Below are positions 1-9,027 of a stretch of 64,000 bases of DNA, piece after piece. The notes below the pieces were generated by a model. The model saw only the letters and a program-made list of their open reading frames with translations. It did not search any database and was not told the DNA's origin. The DNA lies in contig NZ_VMBP01000002.1 in assembly GCF_007559435.1 (NCBI RefSeq), forward strand, positions 186,001 to 250,000, read 5' to 3'. A program made the translations under genes and the position numbers. The stretch's first letter is position 1; each line of letters opens with the position of its first letter. This DNA comes from Ancylobacter moscoviensis (lineage in GTDB: Bacteria > Pseudomonadota > Alphaproteobacteria > Rhizobiales > Xanthobacteraceae).

Positions 1-830
1 AGCCCGAACAGGGTGCCGCGGTCGTAGAGCAGGTTGAACTCGACATAGCGGCCGCGGCGGATGAGCTGTTCCTCACGCTCGGCGTCGGTCCAGGGCTTGT
101 CGAGATTGGCGCGCACGAGGCGCGGGTAGATGTCGAGGAAGGCGAGGCCGACTGCTTTCGTGAAGTGGAAGTCGGCGTCGCGGTCGCCCGAATCCAGCCA
201 GTCGTAGAAGATGCCGCCGATGCCGCGCGGTTCCTTGCGGTGGGGAAGGTAGAAATACTCGTCGCACCACGCCTTGTAGCGGGCATAGTCGACCTGAAGG
301 CGGCCTTCGCAGGCGCCGCGCATGGCGGCGTGGAAGGCGACGGCGTCGGGGTCGTCCTGCGTGCGGCGGGCTTCCAGCACCGGGGTCAGGTCCGCGCCGC
401 CGCCGAACCACGCCTTGGTGGTGACGACGAAGCGCGTGTTCATGTGCACGGCCGGCACATGCGGGTTGGTCATGTGGGCGATGAGCGAGATGCCGGTGGC
501 GTGGAAGCGCGGGTCTTCCTCGGCGCCGGGAATCTGCTTGCGGAATTCCGGGGCGAACTCGCCATGGACCGTCGAGCAGTGGACGCCGACCTTCTCGAAC
601 AGCCGCCCGTGCATGATCGACATGATGCCGCCACCGCCCGGGCCGCCGGTATGGTCGGTGCGCTGCCACGGCGTGCGCACGAAACGGCCGGGCTCGCCGG
701 GATAGAGAGATGCCGGGGCCTCGCGCTCCAGCGCCTCGAACGCGGCGCAGATGCGGTCGCGCAGTTCCTCGAACCAGCCGCGCGCGGCGGCCTTGCGGGC
801 TTCGATGTCGGCGGGGAGAGCGGTCGTCAT
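1..830 (-). CDS. hemF: oxygen-dependent coproporphyrinogen III oxidase (partial, cut by left edge)
   Basis: This enzyme decarboxylates coproporphyrinogen III to protoporphyrinogen IX in aerobic heme synthesis, in the cytosol. About 276 codons are visible from an ATG at 830. The C-terminus lies beyond the window. Recognisable blocks are [14 protein letters not shown] near residue 65, the HFHATG-like RFHATGISL run, the stretch [10 protein letters not shown] followed by [11 protein letters not shown], and [10 protein letters not shown] before GIGGIFYDW. The family is about 300 residues, so only a short tail is missing. The gene is transcribed away from its neighbour, the VIT-family gene at 931-1626, on the same strand. 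Identity is firm from family-wide motifs; nothing is visible about regulation. Confidence 0.95.
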   Translation of the reverse strand, partial: MTTALPADIEARKAAARGWFEELRDRICAAFEALEREAPASLYPGEPGRFVRTPWQRTDHTGGPGGGGIMSIMHGRLFEKVGVHCSTVHGEFAPEFRKQIPGAEEDPRFHATGISLIAHMTNPHVPAVHMNTRFVVTTKAWFGGGADLTPVLEARRTQDDPDAVAFHAAMRGACEGRLQVDYARYKAWCDEYFYLPHRKEPRGIGGIFYDWLDSGDRDADFHFTKAVGLAFLDIYPRLVRANLDKPWTDAEREEQLIRRGRYVEFNLLYDRGTLFG

Positions 831-930
831 GGCGGGTTCTCGATCCTGCGTTGCCGATGGCGCGCCGTGCTTCTAGCCGCTCCGGCCGGTGGCCGGAAGT
901 CCGGGATTCTCAGGACCCGCTACAGGACGT

Positions 931-1626
931 TCACACCACCTGGCCGGACAGCGCGCCGATGGCGGCGGTCGCCGCCATGGCGAGAGCGCCCCAGAAGGTA
1001 ACGCGGATGGCCGCCTTTCGTGCGTCGGCGCCGCCGGCTTTCGCGCCCGCCACGCCAAGAACGGCGAGGAAGACCAGCGAGGCGCCCGAGACGGCGACCG
1101 GCAGGCTGCCGGCGGGCGCGACCAGCACGGTGGCGAGGGGCAGGGCGGCGCCGATGGCGAAGCTCGCCGCCGAGGCCAGCGCCGCCTGCACCGGGCGGGC
1201 GGTGGTGATCTCGGTGATGCCGAGTTCGTCGCGCGCATGGGTTTCCAGCGCGTTCTTCGCCATCAACTGGCGGGCGACCTCGCTGGCCAGGGCGGGATCG
1301 AGACCGCGCTCCTCGTAGATCTGCGCCAGCTCCTCATGCTCGAAGGCGGGATCCGCGGCGAGTTCGGCGGTCTCGCGGGCGAGGTCGGCGCGCTCGGTGT
1401 CCGCCTGCGAGGAGACCGAGACATATTCGCCCGCCGCCATCGACATGGCGCCGGCGACCAGCCCGGCGATGCCGGCCAGCAGCACCGCGCTCCGGTCGGC
1501 ATTCGCCGCCGCGACGCCGACGATCAGGCTCGCCGTCGACAGGATGCCGTCATTGGCGCCGAGCACGGCGGCGCGCAGCCAGCCGGCGCGGCCGACGAAA
1601 TGGTTTTCGGCATGGCGTGGCCGCAT
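931..1626 (-). CDS. VIT1/CCC1-family Fe/Mn transporter
   Basis: Predicted 231-residue inner-membrane protein of the vacuolar-iron-transporter (VIT1/CCC1) family, which moves Fe2+ or Mn2+ out of the cytosol. The family signature AVLGANDGILSTASLIVG forms the first membrane helix near residue 20. A second helix follows, then an acidic soluble insert (residues about 70-140) that in this family carries the metal-binding domain, then three C-terminal helices. I chose the ATG at 1626 over one at 1674 because AGGGAG sits 8 bases upstream of it and the homologous N-terminus begins there. Specificity for iron or manganese cannot be read from sequence. Confidence 0.88.
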   Translation of the reverse strand: MRPRHAENHFVGRAGWLRAAVLGANDGILSTASLIVGVAAANADRSAVLLAGIAGLVAGAMSMAAGEYVSVSSQADTERADLARETAELAADPAFEHEELAQIYEERGLDPALASEVARQLMAKNALETHARDELGITEITTARPVQAALASAASFAIGAALPLATVLVAPAGSLPVAVSGASLVFLAVLGVAGAKAGGADARKAAIRVTFWGALAMAATAAIGALSGQVV

Positions 1627-1698
1627 CGAAATTCTCCCTAGATTCCGTGCTGTCCTGACACACTGGCGCCGCAACGTCGGGGCACAAGCGCAGGTATC

Positions 1699-3558
1699 AT
1701 GATCTCACGCATCTTCGCCTCCTTCGAGAAGCTCGTCGATCCGTTCCGGCCCGTACCCATAACGCGGCCGCCGGAAGGACTCATGACGTTCTACTGGCAC
1801 TTCGTGCGGCAGAGCGGCTGGGTCTTCCTGGCGGCGCTGGGCGCCGCCTTCATCGTCGCCATCGTCGAGGTGTCGCTGTTCCGCTATATCGGGCAGATCG
1901 TCGATCTGCTGCAATCCTCCAGCCCGGTGTCGATCTTCGCCGATCATGGCGGCCTGCTGCTGTGGATGGCCTTCGTCGTGGTGATCGCGCGCCCGGCCTC
2001 GCAGGCGCTGCACGACCTGCTGGTGCGCCAGTCCATCACCGCCAATTTCGGCAGTCTGATCCGCTGGCAATCCTATCGCTGGGTGGTGCGGCAGTCGCTC
2101 GGCTATTTCCAGAGCGATTTCGCTGGGCGCATCGCCACGCGCGTGCTGCAGGCTGGGCCGGCGCTGCGCGGCTCCGTGGTCGAGGTGATCGACGCGCTCT
2201 GGTACGTCACCGTCTATGCGGTGAGCGCGGTGGTGCTGTTCGCGGAGGCGGACTGGCGGCTCGCGGTGCCGATCGTGGCGTGGATCGCGTTCTACATCTT
2301 CGCGCTGACGCGCTTCGTGCCGACCGTGCGGCTGCTCTCCAAGAAGACCTCCGAGAGCAACTCCATGCTCTCCGGCCGCGTGGTCGACAGCTACACCAAC
2401 ATGATGACGGTGAAGCTGTTCGCCCATGGCGACCGCGAGGATTCCTTCGTCGGCGAGGCGATGGCGCAGCACAATGCCGACTTCAAGGAGCAGCAGCGCC
2501 AGATCACCCGCATGGCGCTGACCGTGAGCATGCTGAACAGCCTGATGCTCGGCGGCGTCGGCGGGCTGGGCATCTGGCTGTGGTCGATCGAGGCGATCAA
2601 TCTGGGCGCCATCGCGCTCTCCACCGGCCTCGCCATCCGCATCACCAACATGTCCGGCTGGATCATGTGGGTGGTGACGGGCGTGTTCGAGAACGTCGGC
2701 ACGGTGCAGGAGGCGATCCTCACCATCGCGCGCCCGCACACCGTGACCGACCGCCCGAACGCTCCGGCGCTGAGCGTGCGGCAGGGCGAGATCCGCTTCG
2801 ACGATGTCAGCTTCCACTACGGGCGCGGCTCGGGGGTGATCGATCACCTGAACCTCACCATCCGGCCGGGCGAGCGGGTGGGCCTCGTCGGCCCCTCGGG
2901 CGCGGGCAAGTCGACGCTGATGAGCCTGCTGCTGCGCTTCTACGACCCCGAGGGCGGGCGCGTGCTGATCGACGGGCAGGACGTCTCCACCGTGGCGCAG
3001 GAGACGCTGCGCGCGAAGATCGGCGTCGTCACGCAGGACACCTCGCTGATGCACCGTTCGGTGCGCGACAACATTCGCTACGGCAAGCCCGACGCCGACG
3101 AGGCGGCGATCTGGGAGGCGGCGCGGCGCGCCCACGCCACCGATTTCATCGCCACGCTGACCGACCCGCAGGGCCGCGTCGGGCTGGAGGCGCATGTCGG
3201 CGAGCGCGGTGTGAAGCTCTCCGGCGGCCAGCGCCAACGCATCGCCATCGCCCGCGTGCTGCTGAAGGACGCGCCGATCCTGGTGCTGGACGAGGCCACC
3301 TCGGCGCTCGATTCGGAGGTCGAGGCGGCGATCCAGGCCAATCTCGACACGCTGATGACCGGCAAGACGGTGATCGCCATCGCCCATCGCCTCTCCACCA
3401 TCGCCCGCATGGACCGGCTGGTGGTGATGGAGCACGGGCGGGTCGTGGAGAGCGGCACCCACGCCGAGCTGGTCGCCAAGGGCGGGCTCTACGCCCGGCT
3501 GTGGCACCGCCAGTCCGGCGGCTTCATCGACGCCGACGAACCGGCGGCGGCGGAGTAG
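1699..3558 (+). CDS. ABC exporter, fused permease and ATPase (subfamily B)
   Basis: A 619-residue half-transporter with one six-helix membrane domain (about residues 30-330) and one ATPase domain (about 365-605). The Walker A motif GPSGAGKST starts at residue 398, with K404 as the phosphate-binding lysine. The signature LSGGQ is at 507-511. Walker B ILVLDEATSALDSE places the catalytic pair at D531-E532, and an H-loop AHRLST follows. This is the MsbA/multidrug type of exporter, which works as a homo- or heterodimer. No second half-transporter is adjacent, so a homodimer is likely. The substrate is unknown. The stop codon lies 3 bases from the convergent trmL stop. Confidence 0.9.
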   Translation: MISRIFASFEKLVDPFRPVPITRPPEGLMTFYWHFVRQSGWVFLAALGAAFIVAIVEVSLFRYIGQIVDLLQSSSPVSIFADHGGLLLWMAFVVVIARPASQALHDLLVRQSITANFGSLIRWQSYRWVVRQSLGYFQSDFAGRIATRVLQAGPALRGSVVEVIDALWYVTVYAVSAVVLFAEADWRLAVPIVAWIAFYIFALTRFVPTVRLLSKKTSESNSMLSGRVVDSYTNMMTVKLFAHGDREDSFVGEAMAQHNADFKEQQRQITRMALTVSMLNSLMLGGVGGLGIWLWSIEAINLGAIALSTGLAIRITNMSGWIMWVVTGVFENVGTVQEAILTIARPHTVTDRPNAPALSVRQGEIRFDDVSFHYGRGSGVIDHLNLTIRPGERVGLVGPSGAGKSTLMSLLLRFYDPEGGRVLIDGQDVSTVAQETLRAKIGVVTQDTSLMHRSVRDNIRYGKPDADEAAIWEAARRAHATDFIATLTDPQGRVGLEAHVGERGVKLSGGQRQRIAIARVLLKDAPILVLDEATSALDSEVEAAIQANLDTLMTGKTVIAIAHRLSTIARMDRLVVMEHGRVVESGTHAELVAKGGLYARLWHRQSGGFIDADEPAAAE

Positions 3559-3561
3559 GGA

Positions 3562-4023
3562 TCAGGCGAACCCGCCCGTCTGCCGCAGGGCCTCGCCGAG
3601 AATCATCGCGCCGGCGAGGGCGACGTTGAGGGAGCGCGTGCCTTCCGCGAGGGGGATGACGATTCGCGCGTCCGCCGATCCGTGCACCGCCTCGGGAACG
3701 CCGGCGCTCTCGCGGCCGAGCAGCAGTATGTCCTCCGGAGCGAAGGCGAAGCGGGTATAGGGGCTGGCGCCGCGCGTGGTGCAGAGGACCAGCCGGCGGC
3801 CTTCCTCCCGGCGCCACGCATCGAAGGCGGCGAAGCTCGCGTGGCGCGTGATCGCGGCCCGGTCGAGATAATCCATGCCGGCGCGCCGGAAGCCGGCGTC
3901 GCCGACCGGGAAGCCGGCCGGCTCGATGATGTGCAGGCCGACGCCGAGGCAGGCGCTGGCGCGCGCCAGCGTGCCCGCGTTCTGCGCGATGTCCGGCTCG
4001 TAGAGCGCGAGCGCCAGGGGCAT
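3562..4023 (-). CDS. trmL: tRNA (cytidine/uridine-34 2'-O)-methyltransferase TrmL
   Basis: A 153-residue SPOUT-fold methyltransferase that methylates the ribose of the wobble base in tRNA-Leu isoacceptors, using SAM. The N-terminus LALYEPDIAQNAGTLAR, the central LLLGRESAGVP and the C-terminal IPL...TRSLNVALAGAM are the three SPOUT motifs that form the knotted SAM site. The length matches the minimal TrmL family, with no extra RNA-binding domain. The gene is convergent with the ABC exporter and divergent from petABC. Confidence 0.93.
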   Translation of the reverse strand: MPLALALYEPDIAQNAGTLARASACLGVGLHIIEPAGFPVGDAGFRRAGMDYLDRAAITRHASFAAFDAWRREEGRRLVLCTTRGASPYTRFAFAPEDILLLGRESAGVPEAVHGSADARIVIPLAEGTRSLNVALAGAMILGEALRQTGGFA

Positions 4024-4305
4024 CCGATCCGTTCCTCGTCCGGGGCTTCGATCCTTCCCTAGCCGATGGCCGCGCCGGCGGCGACCGGAGCCGCATGCCG
4101 GGGAGGTGGACAGCCGGGGGCAGGACGGACTGCCGCACTGCGTTCATCTGGACAAGGGACGGTTCGAATGCAATTAGAGGCACTCGAAGGTAGGGTCGAC
4201 CGCGGCCTTGCGTTCGCACGCCTGTTTCGCGCGGGGCGCTCGAATTTCGGGCCGACGCAGGCGTGTCGGGGCAGCGGTCAGGGCATGAGGGGAAAGGAAA
4301 CCATC

Positions 4306-4872
4306 GTGGCATCAACCGAGACGGCGGGAACCACGCGCCGCGACTTCCTCTATCTGGCGACCGGAGCCATGGGCGGCATAGGTGCCGCGGCGCTGGTCTG
4401 GCCCTTCGTTTCCCAGCTTCAGCCCGACGCGTCGGTGCTCGCGCTGTCGTCGACCGAGGTGGATCTGTCGCAGGTCGCCGAGGGTCAGATGATCACGGTG
4501 AAGTGGCGCGGCAAGCCGGTCTTCGTGTGGAACCGCACCCCCGACGACATCGCCAAGTCGAAGGCGACCGAGATTTCGGTCCTGCTCGATCCGGTGGCGC
4601 GCAACGCCAATCTGCCGCTTGACGCGCTGGCGACCGACGAGAACCGCGCCGCCGAAGGCGAGGGCCACGAGAAGTGGCTGGTGGTCATCGGCATCTGCAC
4701 GCATCTGGGCTGCGTGCCGATCGGCCACATGGGCGAATATGACGGCTGGTTCTGCCCCTGCCACGGCTCTGAATACGATTCGGCCGGCCGCGTGCGCCGT
4801 GGACCGGCGCCGGAAAACCTGGCGATCCCGCCCTACCATTTCGTGTCCGACACGAAGATCTCCATCGGCTGA
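4306..4872 (+). CDS. petA: ubiquinol-cytochrome c reductase iron-sulfur (Rieske) subunit
   Basis: The Rieske protein of the bc1 complex passes electrons from ubiquinol to cytochrome c1 on the periplasmic side. It is 188 residues from the GTG at 4306, which has GGAAAGGAAA upstream. An in-frame ATG at 4285 has a poorer context. The N-terminus carries a Tat motif (TRRDFLY) followed by one membrane anchor (about residues 20-40) that is retained. The 2Fe-2S ligands are C131 and H133 in CTHLGC and C150 and H153 in CPCHGS. The disulfide pair is C136/C152. It is the first gene of petABC, 23 bases upstream of petB. Confidence 0.96.
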   Translation: MASTETAGTTRRDFLYLATGAMGGIGAAALVWPFVSQLQPDASVLALSSTEVDLSQVAEGQMITVKWRGKPVFVWNRTPDDIAKSKATEISVLLDPVARNANLPLDALATDENRAAEGEGHEKWLVVIGICTHLGCVPIGHMGEYDGWFCPCHGSEYDSAGRVRRGPAPENLAIPPYHFVSDTKISIG

Positions 4873-4895
4873 CCGGCGTTCAGGGATACTGACAG

Positions 4896-6170
4896 ATGAG
4901 CGGACACTCCACGTTCGAGCCGAAGAATCCGGCGCTCAAGTGGTTCGAGAGCCGGCTGCCGCTGGTCGGCCTGATCCATTCCTCCTTCGTCGCTTACCCG
5001 ACGCCGCGCAACCTGAACTACTGGTGGACCTTCGGCGGCATCCTGTCGCTGATGCTGGTCTGCCAGATCGTGTCGGGCGTGGTGCTGGTCATGCACTACA
5101 CGCCGCATGTGACGCTGGCGTTCGACTCGGTCGAGCACATCATGCGTGACGTCAGCTGGGGCTGGCTGATCCGCTACATCCACGCCAACGGCGCCTCGAT
5201 GTTCTTCATCGCGGTGTACATCCACATGTTCCGCGGCCTCTACTACGGGTCCTACAAGGCCCCGCGCGAGGTGCTGTGGATCCTCGGCTGCATCATCTAC
5301 CTGCTGATGATGGCCACCGCCTTCATGGGCTACGTGCTGCCGTGGGGCCAGATGAGCTTTTGGGGCGCCACCGTCATCACCAACCTGTTCTCGGCCTTCC
5401 CGGTGGTCGGCCCGACCATCGTCGAGTGGCTGTGGGGCGGCTTCGCGGTCGACAACCCGACGCTCAACCGCTTCTTCTCGCTGCACTACCTGCTGCCCTT
5501 CATGATCGCGGGCGTCGTCGTCCTGCACGTCTGGGCGCTGCACGTCGTCGGCCAGAACAACCCGACCGGCGTCGAACCGAAGAGTGAGAAGGACACCGTG
5601 CCCTTCACGCCCTACGCGACCATCAAGGACGGGTTCGGGATGGTGTGCTTCCTGATCTTCTTCGCGTGGTTCCTGTTCTACATCCCGAACTATCTCGGCC
5701 ACGCCGACAACTACATCCCGGCTAACCCGCTGGTGACGCCGGCCCACATCGTGCCCGAATGGTACTACCTGCCGTTCTACGCGATGCTGCGCGCGGTGCC
5801 GGACAAGCTCGGCGGCGTGCTGACGATGTTCGGCGCGATCATCGTGCTGTTCTTCGTGCCGTGGCTCGACACCTCCAAGGTGCGCTCGGCGGCCTATCGC
5901 CCGCTCTACAAGCAGTTCTTCTGGATCTGGGTGGCGGTGTGCATCGGCCTCGGCTGGCTCGGTTCCAAGCCGGCGGAGGGCGGTTACGTGATCGCCGGCC
6001 GTATCCTGACGATCTACTACTTCGCGCACTTCCTGATCATCCTTCCGCTGCTCGGCCTGTTCGAGAAGCCGAAGGCCATCCCGGCCTCCATCACCGAGGC
6101 CGTGCTGGGCAAGAACAAGGGCGCGGCTCCCGCCTCCGCGGGCGTCTCGGCGCCGCAGACCAAGGGTTGA
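4896..6170 (+). CDS. petB: cytochrome b of the bc1 complex
   Basis: A 424-residue polytopic inner-membrane protein carrying two b hemes and the Qo and Qi quinone sites. The bacterial single-polypeptide form has eight membrane helices. The Qo-site motif PEWY is at residues 287-290, and the early region [16 protein letters not shown] plus HYLLPF carry the heme-ligating helices. The family is about 400-430 residues in alphaproteobacteria, so it is complete. The Ala/Ser-rich C-terminal tail ([11 protein letters not shown]) is poorly conserved in the family. It lies between petA and petC, 10 bases before the petC start, in one operon. Confidence 0.96.
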   Translation: MSGHSTFEPKNPALKWFESRLPLVGLIHSSFVAYPTPRNLNYWWTFGGILSLMLVCQIVSGVVLVMHYTPHVTLAFDSVEHIMRDVSWGWLIRYIHANGASMFFIAVYIHMFRGLYYGSYKAPREVLWILGCIIYLLMMATAFMGYVLPWGQMSFWGATVITNLFSAFPVVGPTIVEWLWGGFAVDNPTLNRFFSLHYLLPFMIAGVVVLHVWALHVVGQNNPTGVEPKSEKDTVPFTPYATIKDGFGMVCFLIFFAWFLFYIPNYLGHADNYIPANPLVTPAHIVPEWYYLPFYAMLRAVPDKLGGVLTMFGAIIVLFFVPWLDTSKVRSAAYRPLYKQFFWIWVAVCIGLGWLGSKPAEGGYVIAGRILTIYYFAHFLIILPLLGLFEKPKAIPASITEAVLGKNKGAAPASAGVSAPQTKG

Positions 6171-6180
6171 GCGGAACATC

Positions 6181-7032
6181 ATGAGCAACACCATGTCCTT
6201 CCGTTCCTCCCTTCTCCGTCCGCTCGCCGTGGCCTCGCTGGTCATCGGGCTCGCCGTCCCGGCGCTCGCTGCCGAGGGCGCCCCCAAGCCTTCGCGCGAG
6301 GACTGGAGCTTCGCCGGCCCGTTCGGCAAGTTCGACCGGGCGCAGGTCCAGCGCGGCTTCCAGGTGTTCAAGGAAGTCTGCGCCTCCTGCCACTCCGCGC
6401 ACCTCTTGGCGTTCCGCAACCTCGCCCAGCCGGGCGGACCGGAATTCAGCGAGGCGCAGGTCAAGGCCGTGGCCGAGGGCTATCAGGTCCAGGACGGGCC
6501 GAACGACGCCGGCGACATGTTCGACCGTCCCGGCCGCCTGTCGGACCGCTGGCCCTCTCCCTTCCCGAACGAGCAGGCGGCGCGCGCCTCGAACGGCGGC
6601 GCGTTCCCGCCGGACTTCTCGACGCTCGCCAAGGCGCGCACCTATGAGGTGGGCTTCCCCGGCTTCCTGATCGACATCGTGCGCCAGTATCAGGAGCAGG
6701 GGCCGGACTACATCCACGCCCTGCTGAACGGCTACAAGGAGCCGCCGGAGGGCTTCAACCTGCCGGAAGGCGCGCATTACAACGCGTTCTTCCCCGGCCA
6801 CGCCATCAAGATGCCGCAGCCGATCTCGGACGACCAGGTGACCTACACCGACGGCACGCCGCAGACGGTCGACCAGTATTCGCGCGACGTCACCGCCTTC
6901 ATGATGTGGCTCGCCGAGCCGCACCTTGAGACGCGCAAGCGCGTCGGCTTCCAGGTGATGATCTTCCTGATCATCTTCGCGGGCCTGCTCTACTTCACCA
7001 AGAAGAAGGTGTGGAAGAGCGTCGAGCACTGA
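6181..7032 (+). CDS. petC: cytochrome c1 of the bc1 complex
   Basis: A 283-residue c-type cytochrome that receives electrons from the Rieske protein and hands them to soluble cytochrome c. A Sec signal peptide covers residues 1 to about 30, ending at PALAAEG. The covalent heme site CASCH is at C67, C70 and H71. A C-terminal membrane anchor (FQVMIFLIIFAGLLYF) is followed by a positive KKKVWK cytosolic end, which is the normal topology. It is the last gene of petABC and is followed 29 bases later by a strong terminator hairpin. Confidence 0.96.
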   Translation: MSNTMSFRSSLLRPLAVASLVIGLAVPALAAEGAPKPSREDWSFAGPFGKFDRAQVQRGFQVFKEVCASCHSAHLLAFRNLAQPGGPEFSEAQVKAVAEGYQVQDGPNDAGDMFDRPGRLSDRWPSPFPNEQAARASNGGAFPPDFSTLAKARTYEVGFPGFLIDIVRQYQEQGPDYIHALLNGYKEPPEGFNLPEGAHYNAFFPGHAIKMPQPISDDQVTYTDGTPQTVDQYSRDVTAFMMWLAEPHLETRKRVGFQVMIFLIIFAGLLYFTKKKVWKSVEH

Positions 7033-7060
7033 GCGCGACGGCTTCGATCGACGAACCGCG

Positions 7061-7090
7061 AAGGGCCCCGGGAGGGGCCCTTTTCGTTTT
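7061..7090 (+). terminator. rho-independent terminator of petABC
   Basis: A perfect 9-bp stem AAGGGCCCC / GGGGCCCTT with a GGGA loop is followed directly by TTCGTTTT. Its position 29 bases after the petC stop supports it as the end of the pet operon. Confidence 0.9.
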
Positions 7091-7136
7091 GGGCAATGGT
7101 GTAGGCTGGACGGGCACGTCGACAGGAGGAAGACGC

Positions 7137-7874
7137 ATGGGCGCTATCGACATCTCCGGCCATCTGCTGCGGGTCGGGTTTCTGATCGAGCCGCCTTTCG
7201 GCTTCCGCGCGGCGGACGGCGCGGCCGCCGGCTGCGACATCGAGACGGCCGCCCGCGTCGCGCGCGATCTGGGGCTTGCCGGCATCGCGCCTATCGAGGC
7301 CACCTTCGAGGAGCTTCTGCCGGGGCTGGCGGAGTCTCGCTGGGACATGACGGTCGCCCTGTTCGTCACGCCGGAGCGGATGCGGATCGCGGATTTCTGC
7401 CGGCCGATCTGGGCGCTGGGGGATGGGCTCCTGGTGGCGCAGGGCAATCCGCGTCGCATCGTCGGCTACGGCTCGCTGGCGGCGGATGCAGACGCGCGGC
7501 TCGCCGCCATCCACGGGCAGGTCCAGCATCACACCGCACTGAACCACGGCGTGCCGGTCGAGCGCATCGTGCTGTTCGACAGCTATGAAGCCGCCGCCGC
7601 GGCCGTGGCGGAGGGCCGTGTCGATGCCTATGCCAGCGTGGCGATGGCGCATCGCGGCCATCTCGCCCTTCATCCGTCGCTGCCTTGCATGGTGGTGGAC
7701 GTTCCCCCTGCCGAAAGACCGCCATTACGCGGCGCCTTTGCGGTGGCCAAAGGGCGGGATGGGCTTCGCGCCGGGATCGATGCCGCGCTGCTCCGCTTCC
7801 TCGGCACCCCCGAACACGCCGCGCTGATGACGCGCTTCGGCTTCTCGCCGCCGGAAATCGGGCCGTTCGCCTGA
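7137..7874 (+). CDS. substrate-binding-protein-like (SBP family 3) protein without signal peptide
   Basis: A 245-residue protein with the fold signature of family-3 amino-acid/ectoine binding proteins: LRVGFLIEPPFGF near the start, then AGCDIETAARVARDLG, WDMTVALFVTPERMRIADF and EGRVDAYASVAMAHRGHL. I chose the ATG at 7137 because AGGAGGA lies 6 bases upstream. From that start there is no signal peptide or lipobox, and the domain begins almost at residue 10. No ABC permease or ATPase gene is adjacent. It could be a cytosolic or moonlighting derivative, or be exported by an unrecognised route. The ligand is unknown. Confidence 0.75.
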   Translation: MGAIDISGHLLRVGFLIEPPFGFRAADGAAAGCDIETAARVARDLGLAGIAPIEATFEELLPGLAESRWDMTVALFVTPERMRIADFCRPIWALGDGLLVAQGNPRRIVGYGSLAADADARLAAIHGQVQHHTALNHGVPVERIVLFDSYEAAAAAVAEGRVDAYASVAMAHRGHLALHPSLPCMVVDVPPAERPPLRGAFAVAKGRDGLRAGIDAALLRFLGTPEHAALMTRFGFSPPEIGPFA

Positions 7875-7876
7875 GC

Positions 7877-8353
7877 TCACGCCTCCAGCCGCTCGACGAA
7901 GATGCAGTTGGTCAGCTCGAAGACCAGCGTGCCGGCCGGGTCGAGGCCGGTTTCGTGGGTGAAGACGAGCCCCCATTCCGGGCGGCTGGCGCTGCCTTTC
8001 TTGGCCGTCACCTCGCTCTCGAAGGTGAGGGTGTCGCCAGCGCGGACCGGGCGCAGCCAGCGCAGGTTCCTGAAGCCGGGAGAGGGGCCTATGCGCGGCA
8101 CCTTCTTTCCCTCGCGCCGGAGCGTCTCGTGCAGGTGCGCGCAGGCCTGGGCGCGCAGCTTGGCGGCGATGGCGACCGTCTGCCAGCCCGACGCGACGAG
8201 GCTGCCGAAGGGCGTGCGGGCGCCCGCCAGGGGGTCGAGATGGAAGGGCTGCGGATCCCAGGCGCGCGCGAAGGCGACGATCTCCGCCTCGGTGAATGTG
8301 TGCGAGCCCAGTCGCGTGATCTCGCCGATCTCGATGTCCTCGAAGAACAGCAT
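7877..8353 (-). CDS. MaoC-family (hot-dog) hydratase/dehydratase, copy 2
   Basis: A 158-residue single hot-dog domain of the MaoC/R-specific enoyl-CoA hydratase family. The N-terminal FEDIEIGEITRLGSHTFTEAEIVAFARAWDPQPFHLD contains the D-x-x-P-x-H hydratase motif (DPQPFH here). GSLVASGWQT is the conserved helix-cap segment. It lies 9 bases downstream of a second MaoC gene on the same strand and so is co-transcribed with it. The acyl substrate is unknown. Confidence 0.85.
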   Translation of the reverse strand: MLFFEDIEIGEITRLGSHTFTEAEIVAFARAWDPQPFHLDPLAGARTPFGSLVASGWQTVAIAAKLRAQACAHLHETLRREGKKVPRIGPSPGFRNLRWLRPVRAGDTLTFESEVTAKKGSASRPEWGLVFTHETGLDPAGTLVFELTNCIFVERLEA

Positions 8354-8362
8354 GGCGCGCCC

Positions 8363-8821
8363 TCAGATCGGCCGGAAGCCGGGATTGCGCCGGCCGAACA
8401 TGACGGTCCCGACGAGGTCCATCATGACGTTGCCGTCCGTATCCAGCAGCTCGAAGCGGAATTTCACGAGGCCGGTCTCGGGCCGGCTTTTCGAGGAGCG
8501 CGTCTCCAGCACCTCGCGGCGCAGGCTCAGCACGGTGCCGGGGTGCACGGGGCGCAGGAAGCGCACCTCGTCCACGCCGGGCGAGCCGAGGCCGTCGCTG
8601 TTGAGCAGGAAGCCGTCGTCGGCCAGCCGCATCAGGATGCAGCACAAATGCCAGCCGGAGGCGGATAGGCCGCCGAGCCGGGTCGCCTCGGCGGCGGCAT
8701 CGTCCAGATGGATCGGCAGCGGATCGTATTCGCGGGCGAAGGCGATGATCTCCTCGCGCCCGACCACATAGCGGCCGCAGCTCGCCACATGGCCTTCCTG
8801 AAAGTCCTCCCAGAACCACAT
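8363..8821 (-). CDS. MaoC-family (hot-dog) hydratase/dehydratase, copy 1
   Basis: A 152-residue MaoC-like domain, a diverged paralogue of the adjacent downstream gene. The WFWEDFQEGHVASCGRYVV start and the motif DPLPIHLDD match the MaoC hydratase helix, with LPIH in place of QPFH. GLSASGWHLCC aligns with the equivalent GSLVASGWQT of the neighbour. It is the first gene of a two-gene operon. Tandem single-domain MaoC proteins can form heterodimers, which would be worth considering here. The substrate is unknown. Confidence 0.85.
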   Translation of the reverse strand: MWFWEDFQEGHVASCGRYVVGREEIIAFAREYDPLPIHLDDAAAEATRLGGLSASGWHLCCILMRLADDGFLLNSDGLGSPGVDEVRFLRPVHPGTVLSLRREVLETRSSKSRPETGLVKFRFELLDTDGNVMMDLVGTVMFGRRNPGFRPI

Positions 8822-9027
8822 GCACGCTCACCCCGGCCTGCGGCGGCCTGCCGGCTGCCCGTCCGCCTGCTTGTTTCAGGCAGAATGACAGGCGACGTTT
8901 CCCCGGCGGTCAAGCCCTGGCGGGCCGATGCCGCGGCGAGAGGGGGGCTTCGAGGGGTGAATCCGGAGGGCCAGCCCCTCTCATAGGAGCGGGCGGACGG
9001 CAGGTTCGCCCGTGTCCGCCCGTGTCT

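Noticed and set aside
1705-3507. A 600-codon minus-strand frame opposite the ABC exporter.
   Set aside because: Same type of shadow; composition is biased and Walker motifs lie on the plus strand.
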